A stretch of 64,000 nucleotides of DNA, from positions 1,240,001 to 1,304,000 of the forward strand of contig CAVZUK010000003.1 in NCBI GenBank assembly GCA_963778465.1, read 5' to 3'. The stretch's first letter is position 1; each line of letters opens with the position of its first letter. The position numbers were made by a program, and so were the translations under genes. Below the pieces are notes generated by a model. That model did no database searches and was not told where the DNA came from. It saw only the letters and a program-made list of their open reading frames with translations. This document shows, piece after piece, positions 44,978-53,112 of this stretch. This DNA comes from CAVZBW01 sp963778465 (GTDB lineage: Bacteria; Actinomycetota; Acidimicrobiia; Acidimicrobiales; RAAP-2).

Positions 44978-45064
44978 ATGAACACGCTCATGCACCACCA
45001 CCACATCCTGCCGGCGATCCTCGAGTTTCTGAAGGCGCTCGCGGCACAGGGACGCCCTTCCTGA
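44978..45064 (+). CDS. Putative 28-residue His-rich peptide
   Basis: ATG 44978 to TGA 45062-45064, preceded by AGGGTG 8 bases upstream. Residues 6-9 are four consecutive His, followed by an amphipathic helix (ILPAILEFLKALAAQ). It is followed at once by a strong hairpin. A His-attenuator leader would have this look, but no his gene lies downstream; the next gene is on the other strand. Could be a small metal-binding peptide or chance. Confidence 0.35.
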   Translation: MNTLMHHHHILPAILEFLKALAAQGRPS

Positions 45065-45073
45065 GGTGAATCG

Positions 45074-45096
45074 GCGGCCGCCCCACGGGCGGTCGC
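45074..45096. terminator. GC-rich hairpin between convergent units
   Basis: A 10-bp stem (GCGGCCGCCC with GGGCGGTCGC, one G-U pair) closes a 3-base loop. It lies immediately after the 28-residue peptide on plus and after the SGNH hydrolase on minus, so may terminate both. There is no T-tract. Confidence 0.45.
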
Positions 45097-46031
45097 TACT
45101 GGACCACGCAGTTGCGGGGTGCCGTTGTCGTCGTGGTCGAGCGGTGGGATCCGCTGCCGCCGTGCGACGAGTCCTTGGATCGCTCCGACGTCGTCTTCGC
45201 CCGATGGGAGTGGCCCGAGGCGACTGAACGGGATGACTCGTGCGGAGGCGTCGCGGGGAAGGCCGTGGCGAGCGCGTTGGCGATGTCGGCGGAGCGTGCC
45301 GCGGAACCCTCCGACCCGTAGTGGATCCCGTCTGAGATGAACCACGAGGGTTGGTTCTGCGCCACCGAGGCCCAGTCGTAGACCTCCATGTCGGGGTACT
45401 GCGGGCAGGCCTGCACGAGGTCCTGGTCCCACTCGGCCATCGCGGACTCCTCGTAGTACCCGGAGTTCAAGAGGGAGAGCACGTTGATCCAGAGGACGGG
45501 CTGGTTGCCGATGAGCGACTCCATGCGCTGGATCCTTTCCGGCATCAGCACGTTCGACCCTGCTTCGACGTCGGCCGCGTCGTTGGTGCCCATCGCGATC
45601 ACCCAGCATCCGTGGTAGCCCTGGGTCATCAACTGCTGGACCACGGTGTACGCGTTGGGCTCGCCCTCGTACGTCTCGACGATGGAGCGGGCGCCGGAGA
45701 TCTGGAGGTTGACGTTCTCCACGCCGACCCGCTGGAACTGCGCCGGTAGCTGCTGCGAAGGGTCGATGTAGTCGTCGGAGATCAGGCTCTCCGACGTGGA
45801 GTCCCCGAGGTAGGCGACCGATTGGCAGCTGGTCTTGGGCGGGGGCGCCGTAGTGGTCGTTGTGGCGCGCTCGGTCGTGGCCGTGGACTTGTCCCGGTGG
45901 CTGGTGCTCGTGGTGGCCCCGGCGGTTGCGGGAAGAATCCCCGCGAGCGCAAGTCCGCCGACCGCCCCGGCGAGCGCGAGGGTCCTTGCGGTCAGCATCC
46001 GAGGGAGGCGCCGCCGACGAGGGTCGATCAC
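45096..46031 (-). CDS. Secreted SGNH-hydrolase-like protein
   Basis: 311 residues. Arg-rich n-region, hydrophobic core (LALAGAVGGLALAGIL) and ATAGA form a signal peptide. A Thr-rich linker (TTTTTAPPP) precedes the hydrolase domain: block I YLGDSTSESL with the nucleophile Ser, block III AMGTND, block V SDGIHYGSEG with the Asp/His pair. The C-terminus is a Ser/His/Thr-rich tail. Probably an extracellular O-acetyl esterase or acyltransferase partner. The last residues NCVVQ include a lone Cys. Confidence 0.8.
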   Translation of the reverse strand: MIDPRRRRLPRMLTARTLALAGAVGGLALAGILPATAGATTSTSHRDKSTATTERATTTTTAPPPKTSCQSVAYLGDSTSESLISDDYIDPSQQLPAQFQRVGVENVNLQISGARSIVETYEGEPNAYTVVQQLMTQGYHGCWVIAMGTNDAADVEAGSNVLMPERIQRMESLIGNQPVLWINVLSLLNSGYYEESAMAEWDQDLVQACPQYPDMEVYDWASVAQNQPSWFISDGIHYGSEGSAARSADIANALATAFPATPPHESSRSVASGHSHRAKTTSERSKDSSHGGSGSHRSTTTTTAPRNCVVQ

Positions 46032-46157
46032 GGCCGAAGCTTACGGTCGGGTCCTGGCACTGCCACGGATGGTGCCAGACTCCGCGGAGCGATGGAGCGC
46101 GGCGTACGTGCGAGCGCGCCGCTGGCGAAGGACCAGTAACGGGTCAGCTGCCCTGCG

Positions 46158-46682
46158 TCAGCTGCTCGGCTCGATGACCTCCTCCAGGTCCACCGCTCCG
46201 TTGAGCGTCTCGTCGGCAGGGCCGAGGAGGTCCTTGAACACCGCAGTGCTGGTGGGCGTCTCCGTCGCCACGGGAAAGTGGAAGCCGCAGTTGGGGCAGG
46301 TCTCCCGCAGCACCGCCTGCTCCTGGGCCAGCTCGTAGGGCTTGTCCTGCAGGGTGCCGCAGGTCGGACAGATGCGGAGCAGCCGGGTGCCCACCAGCTC
46401 GAAGTTGGTGATGATGTCCTCCATGATGGCGCCGTTGGCCGCCCACTCCTTGGCGTGCTTGTGGTAGGTGTCCATGTGCCAGTCGTTGAGGGCCTCCTTG
46501 CTGGCCCAAAAGCTGACCTCGTTGAACCAGTCGGGGTAATCCGGGTGCTCCCACCACGTGAGGTGGAGGAAGCCCGGTTTGCTCATCAGGTGGTGCCGGA
46601 CGTCGCCGAAGACCAACCGGAATTTCTCGTACCCGTCGGGGCTCGAGAAGCGGACCCGCTGCATGCTCAGGTAGATGGACAT
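46158..46682 (-). CDS. ABM/EthD-like domain fused to zinc ribbon
   Basis: 174 residues. N-terminal ~110 residues form an ABM-type barrel (GFLHLTWWEHPDYPDWFNE in parts, ASKEALNDWHMDTYH). The C-terminus holds a zinc ribbon, CPTCG (about 106) and CPNCG (about 130), an unusual pairing. Downstream of the amine permease and USP genes on the same strand, so likely last in the glnT operon. It may act as a redox or regulatory partner; function not known. Confidence 0.7.
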   Translation of the reverse strand: MSIYLSMQRVRFSSPDGYEKFRLVFGDVRHHLMSKPGFLHLTWWEHPDYPDWFNEVSFWASKEALNDWHMDTYHKHAKEWAANGAIMEDIITNFELVGTRLLRICPTCGTLQDKPYELAQEQAVLRETCPNCGFHFPVATETPTSTAVFKDLLGPADETLNGAVDLEEVIEPSS

Positions 46683-46777
46683 GGGTACCTCATCTCCTTA
46701 ATCTCCCGTCCCGTTTCTTTCCCGTCCCGCGTCGGCGATCGGCTCGGGCCGCGGCCGACGCGGCGCTCACGTAACGA

Positions 46778-47326
46778 TCAGGCGACCTGGGTGACGGTGA
46801 CCCCGGAACCGACCCGCCGCCGGACCTCCTTGACCGGGTCGCCCTCCACGACCCGTCGCCATCCGGGTGCGGTCGCCGTGCACAGCACCAAGTGGCGCAC
46901 GCCGCGGGCCCGGGCGACCCGGCCGATCGTCTTGGCCGGGCGCCGCGACGCCGCCACCTGGCCCCAGCCCTTGACCTTGTTCCGCTCGATGGCGGTGATG
47001 GCCTTCTGCACCTTGGCCCGCTGCTCCTCCATCTCCTTGCGGGTGGGGAGCAGGCCCGGGTTCGGCAGTCCGAATGCCGAACCGTAGACACGGGCGATGA
47101 TCACGACGGCGACGGGACCACCTTCGCTGAGCCGGACCGCCTCCGCGATGGCCGCCTTGGAGAACGGTCCCCCGTACGAGGCGAGGAGGACGGTCGCGGA
47201 CTGGGTGGGTTGGGGGTCGAAGCGCCCCTTCCTGCGGAAGAGGCGCCCGATCCCCTGGCGAGGCGACGCAGCCCCTGCGGTGTCGGACAATGGCGTGGTG
47301 AGGTCGGAGACCGTGGCGGAGGCCAT
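46778..47326 (-). CDS. UspA-like universal stress protein
   Basis: 182 residues: a ~40-residue basic N-terminal tail, then a USP-like alpha/beta fold (ATVLLASYGGPFSKAAIAEA, VAVVIIARVYGS, ARGVRHLVLCTAT). The ATP-binding GxxG(x9)GS loop is not clear, so it may be a non-ATP-binding type. It follows the permease by 3 bp. USP proteins near APC permeases usually modulate transport. Confidence 0.65.
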   Translation of the reverse strand: MASATVSDLTTPLSDTAGAASPRQGIGRLFRRKGRFDPQPTQSATVLLASYGGPFSKAAIAEAVRLSEGGPVAVVIIARVYGSAFGLPNPGLLPTRKEMEEQRAKVQKAITAIERNKVKGWGQVAASRRPAKTIGRVARARGVRHLVLCTATAPGWRRVVEGDPVKEVRRRVGSGVTVTQVA

Positions 47327-47329
47327 GGC

Positions 47330-48955
47330 TCAGCTGATCTCTCCGACATCGCGCATCTCGGCCGTGAGCGGCACGCCGACCGGCCCGGCCGGTTGCTCCG
47401 TCCGAGCGACGGTCTCGGTCGCATGGCCTTGGGACTCGACCGTCTCGGCGATGGCCGCCGCGAGCGGGGAGGCGATGGGCTCGTGCACCGCCGGGGGGAG
47501 GGCGTCGCCGAGCCGGCGGTCCATCCACGCCCGCCAGGCGAAGAGCGGGACGTACGCCGCCACGATGATGATCCCGAGGATGAAGAGGAAGTGCGAGGTG
47601 CCCGGCCCCACCACCACACCAGGCGAGTTCCACCCTCCCACGATGAACGTGAAGGTGAAGAAGGCCCCGGCGAGCAGTGCGATGTACTTGAAGTAGCCGG
47701 GGAGCCGGAACGGGCTCCGACGCTCGGGCTGCAGCTGGCGCATCAGGAAGTAGCCCACAAACGCCGGGACGACGGCGGCCATGTAGCCGACGTTGGAGAA
47801 GATGTAGATCCGCACCGGCGAGCCGAAGAAGGCCACGATGACGGCGCACACGACGTTGAACGCCATGGCCCGGTCCGGCACGTGGTGCTTGTTCTTGTGC
47901 ATGAACCAGCGGGGCAGGAGCCCATCCTCGGACGCCTGGAAGAGCGACCGTCCCACGCCCATGATGGCGTTGAGAACCGAGAGGATGAGGGCGCAGATCA
48001 GCGGGATGCCGATGACGTACTTGACCCACGGGGCATTGCCGAAGATGTGGTCACAGAAGCTCGTGTAGAGCGTCAGCGGGTCGGCCGTCTTGAGCGAGGC
48101 CCCGAGGACCGCCACGAACACGATCGCAGTGCCGATGTAGATGAAGACGCCGTAGAGGCCCTCCGCCGTGAGCGCGATCTTGGCGTCTCGGTGCGGGTCC
48201 CGGCACTCGCCGACGTAGCAGGCGGCCGCCTCCATCGCCAGGGCGTTCCACGAGATGACGAAGATCCACGCCATGAAGAAGGTGAACCCGGCCGTCTTCG
48301 GGTCGGCGAAGTGGAAGCCCGACACGTTCGACCAGTGGAAGGTGCTGGGCTTGAAGATCGGCAGGATCACGAGCAGGGTGAGGGGCACCATCGCGACGAC
48401 GCCCAGCACCGTGGCGAACCCGGCTCCCAGCTTGATGCCGAGGTAGCAGGGGAGGTACAGGGCGATGAGTCCGACGATGGTGATGATGAGGACGCCCACC
48501 GTGATCGGCGAGCCCACCGATCCCAGGGGAAGGAGCGACCGTCCAAGCGGGACGTGGAAAAGCACCGCGATGTAACCGGCGGCCAGGATCATGTTGATCG
48601 GGGCGACCGGGAACCAACCGAGCCAGTAGCCCCAGCCGGAGACGCCGCCCACGTGCTTGGCAAGGCGGTGCCCGAGCGGTTTGAAGGCGTCGTAGGCGAA
48701 CGACGGCAGGCCCCCGGTGCGGTGCGGCAGCATGGCGGCCAGCTCGGCCATGCAGAGGCAGAGGATCAGGCCGAGCACCACCACGAGGGCGATGGCGGGA
48801 ATGGCGGCCGCGCCCATCGACGAGACGGCGAACGGCACGATGCCCGTGACGAGGATGGTGCCGGCCAATCCGATCACGAAGGCGCCCCACCAGTTGGTCC
48901 CTCGTTGGAGCGAGGTCTCGAACTCGGGCGTCGCGCCCGTGACTTCCGTACTCAT
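47330..48955 (-). CDS. APC-superfamily amino acid/amine permease
   Basis: 541 residues with about 12 hydrophobic helices, starting FVIGLAGTILVTGIVPFAV and ending LGIIIVAAYVPLFAW. The first-helix break GLAGTILVTG and a long acidic C-terminal tail are APC-like. Cytoplasmic-membrane importer. It lies between a GlnT-type glutamine synthetase (76 bp upstream) and the USP gene, so probably imports the amine that the ligase glutamylates, as PuuP does in the putrescine pathway. Confidence 0.85.
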   Translation of the reverse strand: MSTEVTGATPEFETSLQRGTNWWGAFVIGLAGTILVTGIVPFAVSSMGAAAIPAIALVVVLGLILCLCMAELAAMLPHRTGGLPSFAYDAFKPLGHRLAKHVGGVSGWGYWLGWFPVAPINMILAAGYIAVLFHVPLGRSLLPLGSVGSPITVGVLIITIVGLIALYLPCYLGIKLGAGFATVLGVVAMVPLTLLVILPIFKPSTFHWSNVSGFHFADPKTAGFTFFMAWIFVISWNALAMEAAACYVGECRDPHRDAKIALTAEGLYGVFIYIGTAIVFVAVLGASLKTADPLTLYTSFCDHIFGNAPWVKYVIGIPLICALILSVLNAIMGVGRSLFQASEDGLLPRWFMHKNKHHVPDRAMAFNVVCAVIVAFFGSPVRIYIFSNVGYMAAVVPAFVGYFLMRQLQPERRSPFRLPGYFKYIALLAGAFFTFTFIVGGWNSPGVVVGPGTSHFLFILGIIIVAAYVPLFAWRAWMDRRLGDALPPAVHEPIASPLAAAIAETVESQGHATETVARTEQPAGPVGVPLTAEMRDVGEIS

Positions 48956-49031
48956 GCGCTGCTCCTTGTCTCTTTCGTCTCTGACGGTCTGGGTCGATGG
49001 GGGTCGTTCGATGGATCCTTGGGTGCGGCTC

Positions 49032-50435
49032 TCAGAAGAGGCTGAGGTAGGAGTCGATCTCCCAGCGAGAGACCTGCGAGTGGTAGGCGTGGAACTCGGC
49101 CCGCTTCACCTCGACGAAGTAGTCGAGGTAGTCGCCGTCGGGGGTCTTGCCGAGGCCCTCGCGCAGCACCGTGTCCCGCTCGAGGTTGTCCAGGGCCTCG
49201 GGCAGGGTGCCGGGGAGCTTGGCCAGCCCGAGCGCGGCCGCCTGCTCGGCGGTCATCCCGTGCAGGTTGGACGAGCAGGGGTCGCCGGGATCGAGCCGGC
49301 GCTCGATCCCGTCCAGCCCGGCCGCCACCTGGGCGGTCAGCGCCAGGTAGGGGTTCGCGGCCCCGTCGATGCAGCGGTTCTCGACCCGGCCCGGCTCTGG
49401 GATCCGCAGCATCTGGGTCCGGTCGTTGCCGCCGTAGGTGGCGTAGGCCGGGGACCACGCGGCTCCCGAGTTTGGCGCGGCCGCCGCCAACCGCTTGTAG
49501 GAGTTGACCGAGGGACAGGTGACCGCGGTCATCGCCGGGGCATGTGCCAGGAGGCCACCGACGTAGCGGTAGGCGACTTCGGAGAGCCCGAGCCCGCGGG
49601 GGTCCCCCTCGTCGAAGCAGAGCGGGGAGCCGTCGAGATCCCACAGGCTCGTGTGCATGTGCAACCCGTTGCCGGTCAGGTGGCCGAACGGCTTGGGCAT
49701 GAACGTCGCCAGCATCCCGGCGTCGCTCGCCAGCGTGTGCACCATGTAGCGGAAGACGATGATTCGGTCGGCGGTGACCAGGGGCTCCGCATAGCGGAAG
49801 TTCTGCTCGAACTGGCCGTTGGCGTCCTCGTGGTCGTTCGCGTAGTTGGACCAGCCGAGCTCGCTCTGCAGGCGCGCCACCGAGGTCAGGTGGTCGTACA
49901 TGCGGGTGAGGGCCCGGGCGTCGTAGCAGGGCAGGGCGGCGCGGTCACGCGAGTCCGCCACCTCGATCCCTCCGTCCGGAGTTTGGCGCACCAGGAAGTA
50001 CTCGGCCTCGCCGCCGGCCCTCATCGACAGGCCGCTGGCCTCGAGCCGCTCGAGGGCCCGTCGCAGGATGACCCGCGGGGCGTACGGCCAGGGCTCCCCC
50101 TCCACGTAGGGATCGCACTGGACGATGCCGAGTCCTGGGCGCCAGGGTGCCGGCATGTAGGAGGAGAGGTCCGGCATGGCCAGGATGTCGGGGGAGGCCG
50201 GTGTCTGCCCCATGGGGCCGGCCGCGAAGCCGGCGAAGCCGGCGCCGTCCTCCAGGAGCTGGTCCAGCGCGGTGACGGGGACCAGCTTGGCGCAGGGCTT
50301 GCCGTGGAGGTCCACGAACATCGCGAAGAGGAACTCGATCCCGTCACGAGCGATGGCCCGCTCCAGGTCGTCCCGGCTCGCCCGCGGCGCTTCCGTGGCA
50401 CCCTTGGTCTGCGCCGGGGTAAGGACGGTTGCCAT
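49032..50435 (-). CDS. glnT: GlnT-type glutamine synthetase (gamma-glutamylamide ligase)
   Basis: 467 residues from ATG 50435, chosen over ATG 50498 because GGGAGGAG sits 8 bases upstream. Beta-grasp start FAMFVDLHGKPCAKLVP has the D-x-x-G...K pattern. Catalytic features: Glu pair GGEAEYFL, NDHEDANGQFEQNF, HMHTSLW, NSYKRL, and the loop RIPEPGRVENR. This is the GlnT/GmaS branch, ligating glutamate to methylamine or ammonia. Location opposite the Mgs subunits supports gamma-glutamylmethylamide synthetase or a similar amine ligase. Not a housekeeping GlnA: adenylylation-site sequence is absent. Confidence 0.85.
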   Translation of the reverse strand: MATVLTPAQTKGATEAPRASRDDLERAIARDGIEFLFAMFVDLHGKPCAKLVPVTALDQLLEDGAGFAGFAAGPMGQTPASPDILAMPDLSSYMPAPWRPGLGIVQCDPYVEGEPWPYAPRVILRRALERLEASGLSMRAGGEAEYFLVRQTPDGGIEVADSRDRAALPCYDARALTRMYDHLTSVARLQSELGWSNYANDHEDANGQFEQNFRYAEPLVTADRIIVFRYMVHTLASDAGMLATFMPKPFGHLTGNGLHMHTSLWDLDGSPLCFDEGDPRGLGLSEVAYRYVGGLLAHAPAMTAVTCPSVNSYKRLAAAAPNSGAAWSPAYATYGGNDRTQMLRIPEPGRVENRCIDGAANPYLALTAQVAAGLDGIERRLDPGDPCSSNLHGMTAEQAAALGLAKLPGTLPEALDNLERDTVLREGLGKTPDGDYLDYFVEVKRAEFHAYHSQVSRWEIDSYLSLF

Positions 50436-50659
50436 GCTGCGCTCTCCTCCCGCGGACTCTTCGTTGGCAATGACGGTTGCCTTCTTGCTTGGCAACAATG
50501 TTGCCTTGGAGGAAACGCAGGTTGGTTACCGCACTGTTGCGAAATGTTGCCCGGCGGTTAAAAGTCTCGGCACCCAGCGGAGCCGTAACACCCCGGTAAC
50601 CAAGGTTGTTTCCTCGGGTGCAACACTGTTTCCGTGACCTCGGGTGCCACACTGGTTCC
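50436..50659. promoter_or_regulatory. Divergent control region with palindromes and 26-bp direct repeat
   Basis: 224 bases between glnT and the PNPOx-like start. GGCAACAATGTTGCC (50491-50505) is a perfect palindrome; GGCAA-n6-TTGCC (50466-50481) is a second. A tandem duplication of 26 bp (50612-50637 and 50638-50663, 23 of 26 identical) runs into the ATG at 50660. TTGCC/GGCAA boxes recur through the region. Candidate operators for the XRE-cupin regulator encoded at 55208. Confidence 0.6.
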
Positions 50660-50663
50660 ATGA
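50612..50663. repeat. 26-bp tandem direct repeat spanning a start codon
   Basis: Two copies, 50612-50637 and 50638-50663, differ at three positions. The second copy contains the ATG start of the PNPOx-like gene where the first has GTG in another frame. Confidence 0.85.
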
Positions 50664-51349
50664 CACTTGGAGTCGCCGAGGGCGAGCCCGCCTCCGACCG
50701 GTCCACCATCCGCCGCTACGCGCACCGTGCCGCCTACGACCGGGGGACCATCGATGCGATCCTGGACGGCGGCATCGTCTGCCACCTCGGCGTGGTGACG
50801 GCCGAGGGCTTCCCCGTGGTCATCCCGCTCGCCTACGGGCGCGACGGTGACACCGTCTACCTCCACGGGTCGGCGGCCAGTCGCCTGTTCCGGACGGCAC
50901 GGACCGAGGGGGTGGAGGTCTGCATGACCGTCACCTTGGTCGACGGGTTGGTGGTCGCTCGCTCCACCTACAACACCGACATCAACTACCGCTCCGTCGT
51001 GTTGATCGGCCAGGCCACGGAGGTACGGGATCTCGACGAGAAGCGTCGAGGCCTCGAGCGACTCGTCGAGCACGTGATCCCCGGTCGGACCGCCGACGCC
51101 CGGGAGCCGACCGAGAAGGAGCTGCGCGCCACCATGCTCCTGCGCCTGCCCATCCTCGAGGCCTCGGCGAAGGTAAGGACCGGTTGGCCCGAGGACAACG
51201 AGGAGGACTACGTGCTGCCGATCTGGGCGGGGGTGGTGCCGATCCGCACGTTCCACGAGCCGCCCCTTCGGGATCCACGACTGGAGGATGCGCTGGGCGT
51301 TCCGTCCTACGTCACCGCTTACCGCCGTCCCGGGAAAGGGGCTCGATGA
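50660..51349 (+). CDS. PNPOx-like flavin/F420-binding split-barrel protein
   Basis: 229 residues from ATG 50660. The segment ILDGGIVCHLGVVTAEGFPVVIPLAYGRDGDTVYLHG (seen in parts) is the classic pyridoxamine-5'-phosphate-oxidase/NimA-like barrel; YLHGSAASRL is typical. Members bind FMN, F420 or heme. First gene of the plus-strand amine operon, overlapping the M24-like gene by 4 bp (ATGA). Confidence 0.85.
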   Translation: MTLGVAEGEPASDRSTIRRYAHRAAYDRGTIDAILDGGIVCHLGVVTAEGFPVVIPLAYGRDGDTVYLHGSAASRLFRTARTEGVEVCMTVTLVDGLVVARSTYNTDINYRSVVLIGQATEVRDLDEKRRGLERLVEHVIPGRTADAREPTEKELRATMLLRLPILEASAKVRTGWPEDNEEDYVLPIWAGVVPIRTFHEPPLRDPRLEDALGVPSYVTAYRRPGKGAR

Positions 51350-52050
51350 CGCGGTCAGCGCGCGAGGTCGAGGGTACCGGTCCGCAGTTCAGCGAGAGCC
51401 GGCTGCTCGACGTGCGCGCCAGGACGCGCTCGGCGCTCCTGGAGATCGCCGAGCGCTTTGCGCCCGGAATGGCCGAGGACCAGGGGCGTACGATCGCCTC
51501 GGAGGTGCTGCGCGAGCGGGGCCTGCGGAAGGGCTGGCACAAGGTGCTGGTGCGCTTCGGCGTCAACACCACCAAGAACTTCGACGACCCGTCCGAGCCC
51601 GGCGTGGTCCTCGGCGACGACGACATCTTCTTCTTGGACATCGGTCCGATCCACGAAGGGCTCGAGGGCGACGCGGGCGACACGTTCGCCGTCGGCGACG
51701 ACGCCGAGATGGTCGGGGCCGCACGCGACGTCAAGGCCCTCTGGTACGAGGTGCGCGACGAATGGGCGGAGCACGAGACGACCGGATCGGGCCTGTACGA
51801 ATTCGCGGGCGAGCGTGCCAGCGCCATGGGATGGGTGCTCAACCTCGAGCTGACCGGGCACCGGCTCTCGGAGTTTCCCCACAGCGCGCACTACGACGGC
51901 ACGCTGTCGGAGATCGGATTCCCGCCCGCCGACCTCCTCTGGGTGCTCGAGATCCAGATCCGACACCCGGTACGCCCCTTCGGCGCCTTCTTCGAGGACC
52001 TCCTGCTCTACGACGACGGGCTCCAACGGGGCGGCATGCCGCCGGCCTGA
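51346..52050 (+). CDS. M24-fold metallopeptidase-like protein
   Basis: 234 residues from ATG 51346. The core FFLDIGPIHEGLEGDAGDTF (about residues 96-115) follows the M24 pattern, where D-x-G and D...D/T supply metal ligands; HSAHYDGTLSE and a Glu-containing LEIQIRHP come later. N-terminal helices and C-terminus are shorter than canonical aminopeptidases. The family includes creatinase and prolidase, C-N hydrolases on small substrates, which fits an amine cluster. Coupled to the PNPOx-like gene. Confidence 0.7.
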   Translation: MTRSAREVEGTGPQFSESRLLDVRARTRSALLEIAERFAPGMAEDQGRTIASEVLRERGLRKGWHKVLVRFGVNTTKNFDDPSEPGVVLGDDDIFFLDIGPIHEGLEGDAGDTFAVGDDAEMVGAARDVKALWYEVRDEWAEHETTGSGLYEFAGERASAMGWVLNLELTGHRLSEFPHSAHYDGTLSEIGFPPADLLWVLEIQIRHPVRPFGAFFEDLLLYDDGLQRGGMPPA

Positions 52051-52170
52051 ACTCCGGATCCGTCGGCGACGTCACCGCCACCTTCGGACTTGTCGACGAG
52101 GGTCGGCCCCATCGACGGGTCAGAACGAACACCGACAGCAGGAACAGACACGAAGAGAGAGGACGGCGCC

Positions 52171-53112
52171 ATGTGCGGCGTGGTCGGCCTATTGATCAAG
52201 GACCCGGCGCTCGAGCCGCGGCTGGGATCCCTCCTGGTACCGATGATCGAGGCCCTCGGCGACCGGGGTCCGGACTCCTCGGGCATCGCCGTGTACTCGG
52301 ACGGCGCGGCAGGTGGCGCCGGCCCCCTGGCGGCAGTGGCGGGCGCGGAGGTGCGGATCTCGTTCGGGAGCGACGAGCCCGTCGACTGGCCATCGGTCCG
52401 AGCGGACCTCGAGAGACGGTTCTCGCCGGCCGTCACCGTCTCGGAGTTCCCCCGGGGACTGCTCGTGGGCGCCCCACTCCGGCGCGCCGCCGAGATTGAG
52501 GTGCACCTCGGCGAGGAATGGCCGGAGGTGCGGGTCCTGGCGACGGGACAGGCGGTCGCCGTCATCAAGGACACCGGACGGCCAGAGGAGACCTGCAGCC
52601 GGCACGCCCTCTCGGAGTGGCAGGGATACCTGGCCGTCGCTCACACGAGAATGGCCACGGAGTCGGCCGTGACCCTCCTGCACTCCCACCCCTTCGTGCC
52701 GGCCGCCGACCTCTGTGTGGTCCACAACGGCTCGTTCTCCAATTACGCGAGCGTCCGCCGTTGGTTGTCGAGCCAGGGCGTCCGGTTCGACTCCGACAAC
52801 GACTCGGAGGTGGCGGCCCGCCTGCTGGCCAAGCGGCTGGCGGCCGGAGACGACCTGGCCGAGGCCACGCGATGGGTGATGAAGGAGCTCGACGGGTTCT
52901 TCACGCTCGTCATCACGACGGCCACGGGCATGTCCGTCGTGCGCGACGCCTTTGCCTGCAAGCCCGCGGCCGTGGCCGAGACCGAGGGCTACGTCGCCGT
53001 GGCCTCGGAGTACCGGGCACTGGCCCACCTGCCCGGGATCGCCGATGCCCGCGTCTTCGAACCCCGACCGGAGGAGGTATATACGTGGACACGCTCGACT
53101 GCGACGCGTTGA
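52171..53112 (+). CDS. mgsA: Class II glutamine amidotransferase subunit, MgsA/GlxB-like
   Basis: 313 residues. Starts MCGVVGLL, with Cys2 becoming the N-terminal nucleophile after Met removal; AGAGGA lies 10 bases upstream. The class II Ntn fold continues with AHTRMATES, HSHPF and VVHNGSFSNY. In the N-methylglutamate synthase (Mgs) and rhizobial Glx systems this subunit delivers a glutamine-derived group to the FMN subunit. Its end overlaps the GXGXG gene by 28 bp. Identification as Mgs rests on gene order A-B-C and subunit size; ordinary glutamate synthase is a single large chain. Confidence 0.85.
   Translation: MCGVVGLLIKDPALEPRLGSLLVPMIEALGDRGPDSSGIAVYSDGAAGGAGPLAAVAGAEVRISFGSDEPVDWPSVRADLERRFSPAVTVSEFPRGLLVGAPLRRAAEIEVHLGEEWPEVRVLATGQAVAVIKDTGRPEETCSRHALSEWQGYLAVAHTRMATESAVTLLHSHPFVPAADLCVVHNGSFSNYASVRRWLSSQGVRFDSDNDSEVAARLLAKRLAAGDDLAEATRWVMKELDGFFTLVITTATGMSVVRDAFACKPAAVAETEGYVAVASEYRALAHLPGIADARVFEPRPEEVYTWTRSTATR

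Noticed and set aside
45062..45096. Histidine attenuator
   Set aside because: The His-rich peptide and hairpin fit, but no histidine biosynthesis or histidyl-tRNA synthetase gene follows.
46892..49045. 717-residue plus-strand frame opposite the permease
   Set aside because: Asp/His/Arg/Glu-rich composition with no motif; antisense of a clear 12-helix permease.
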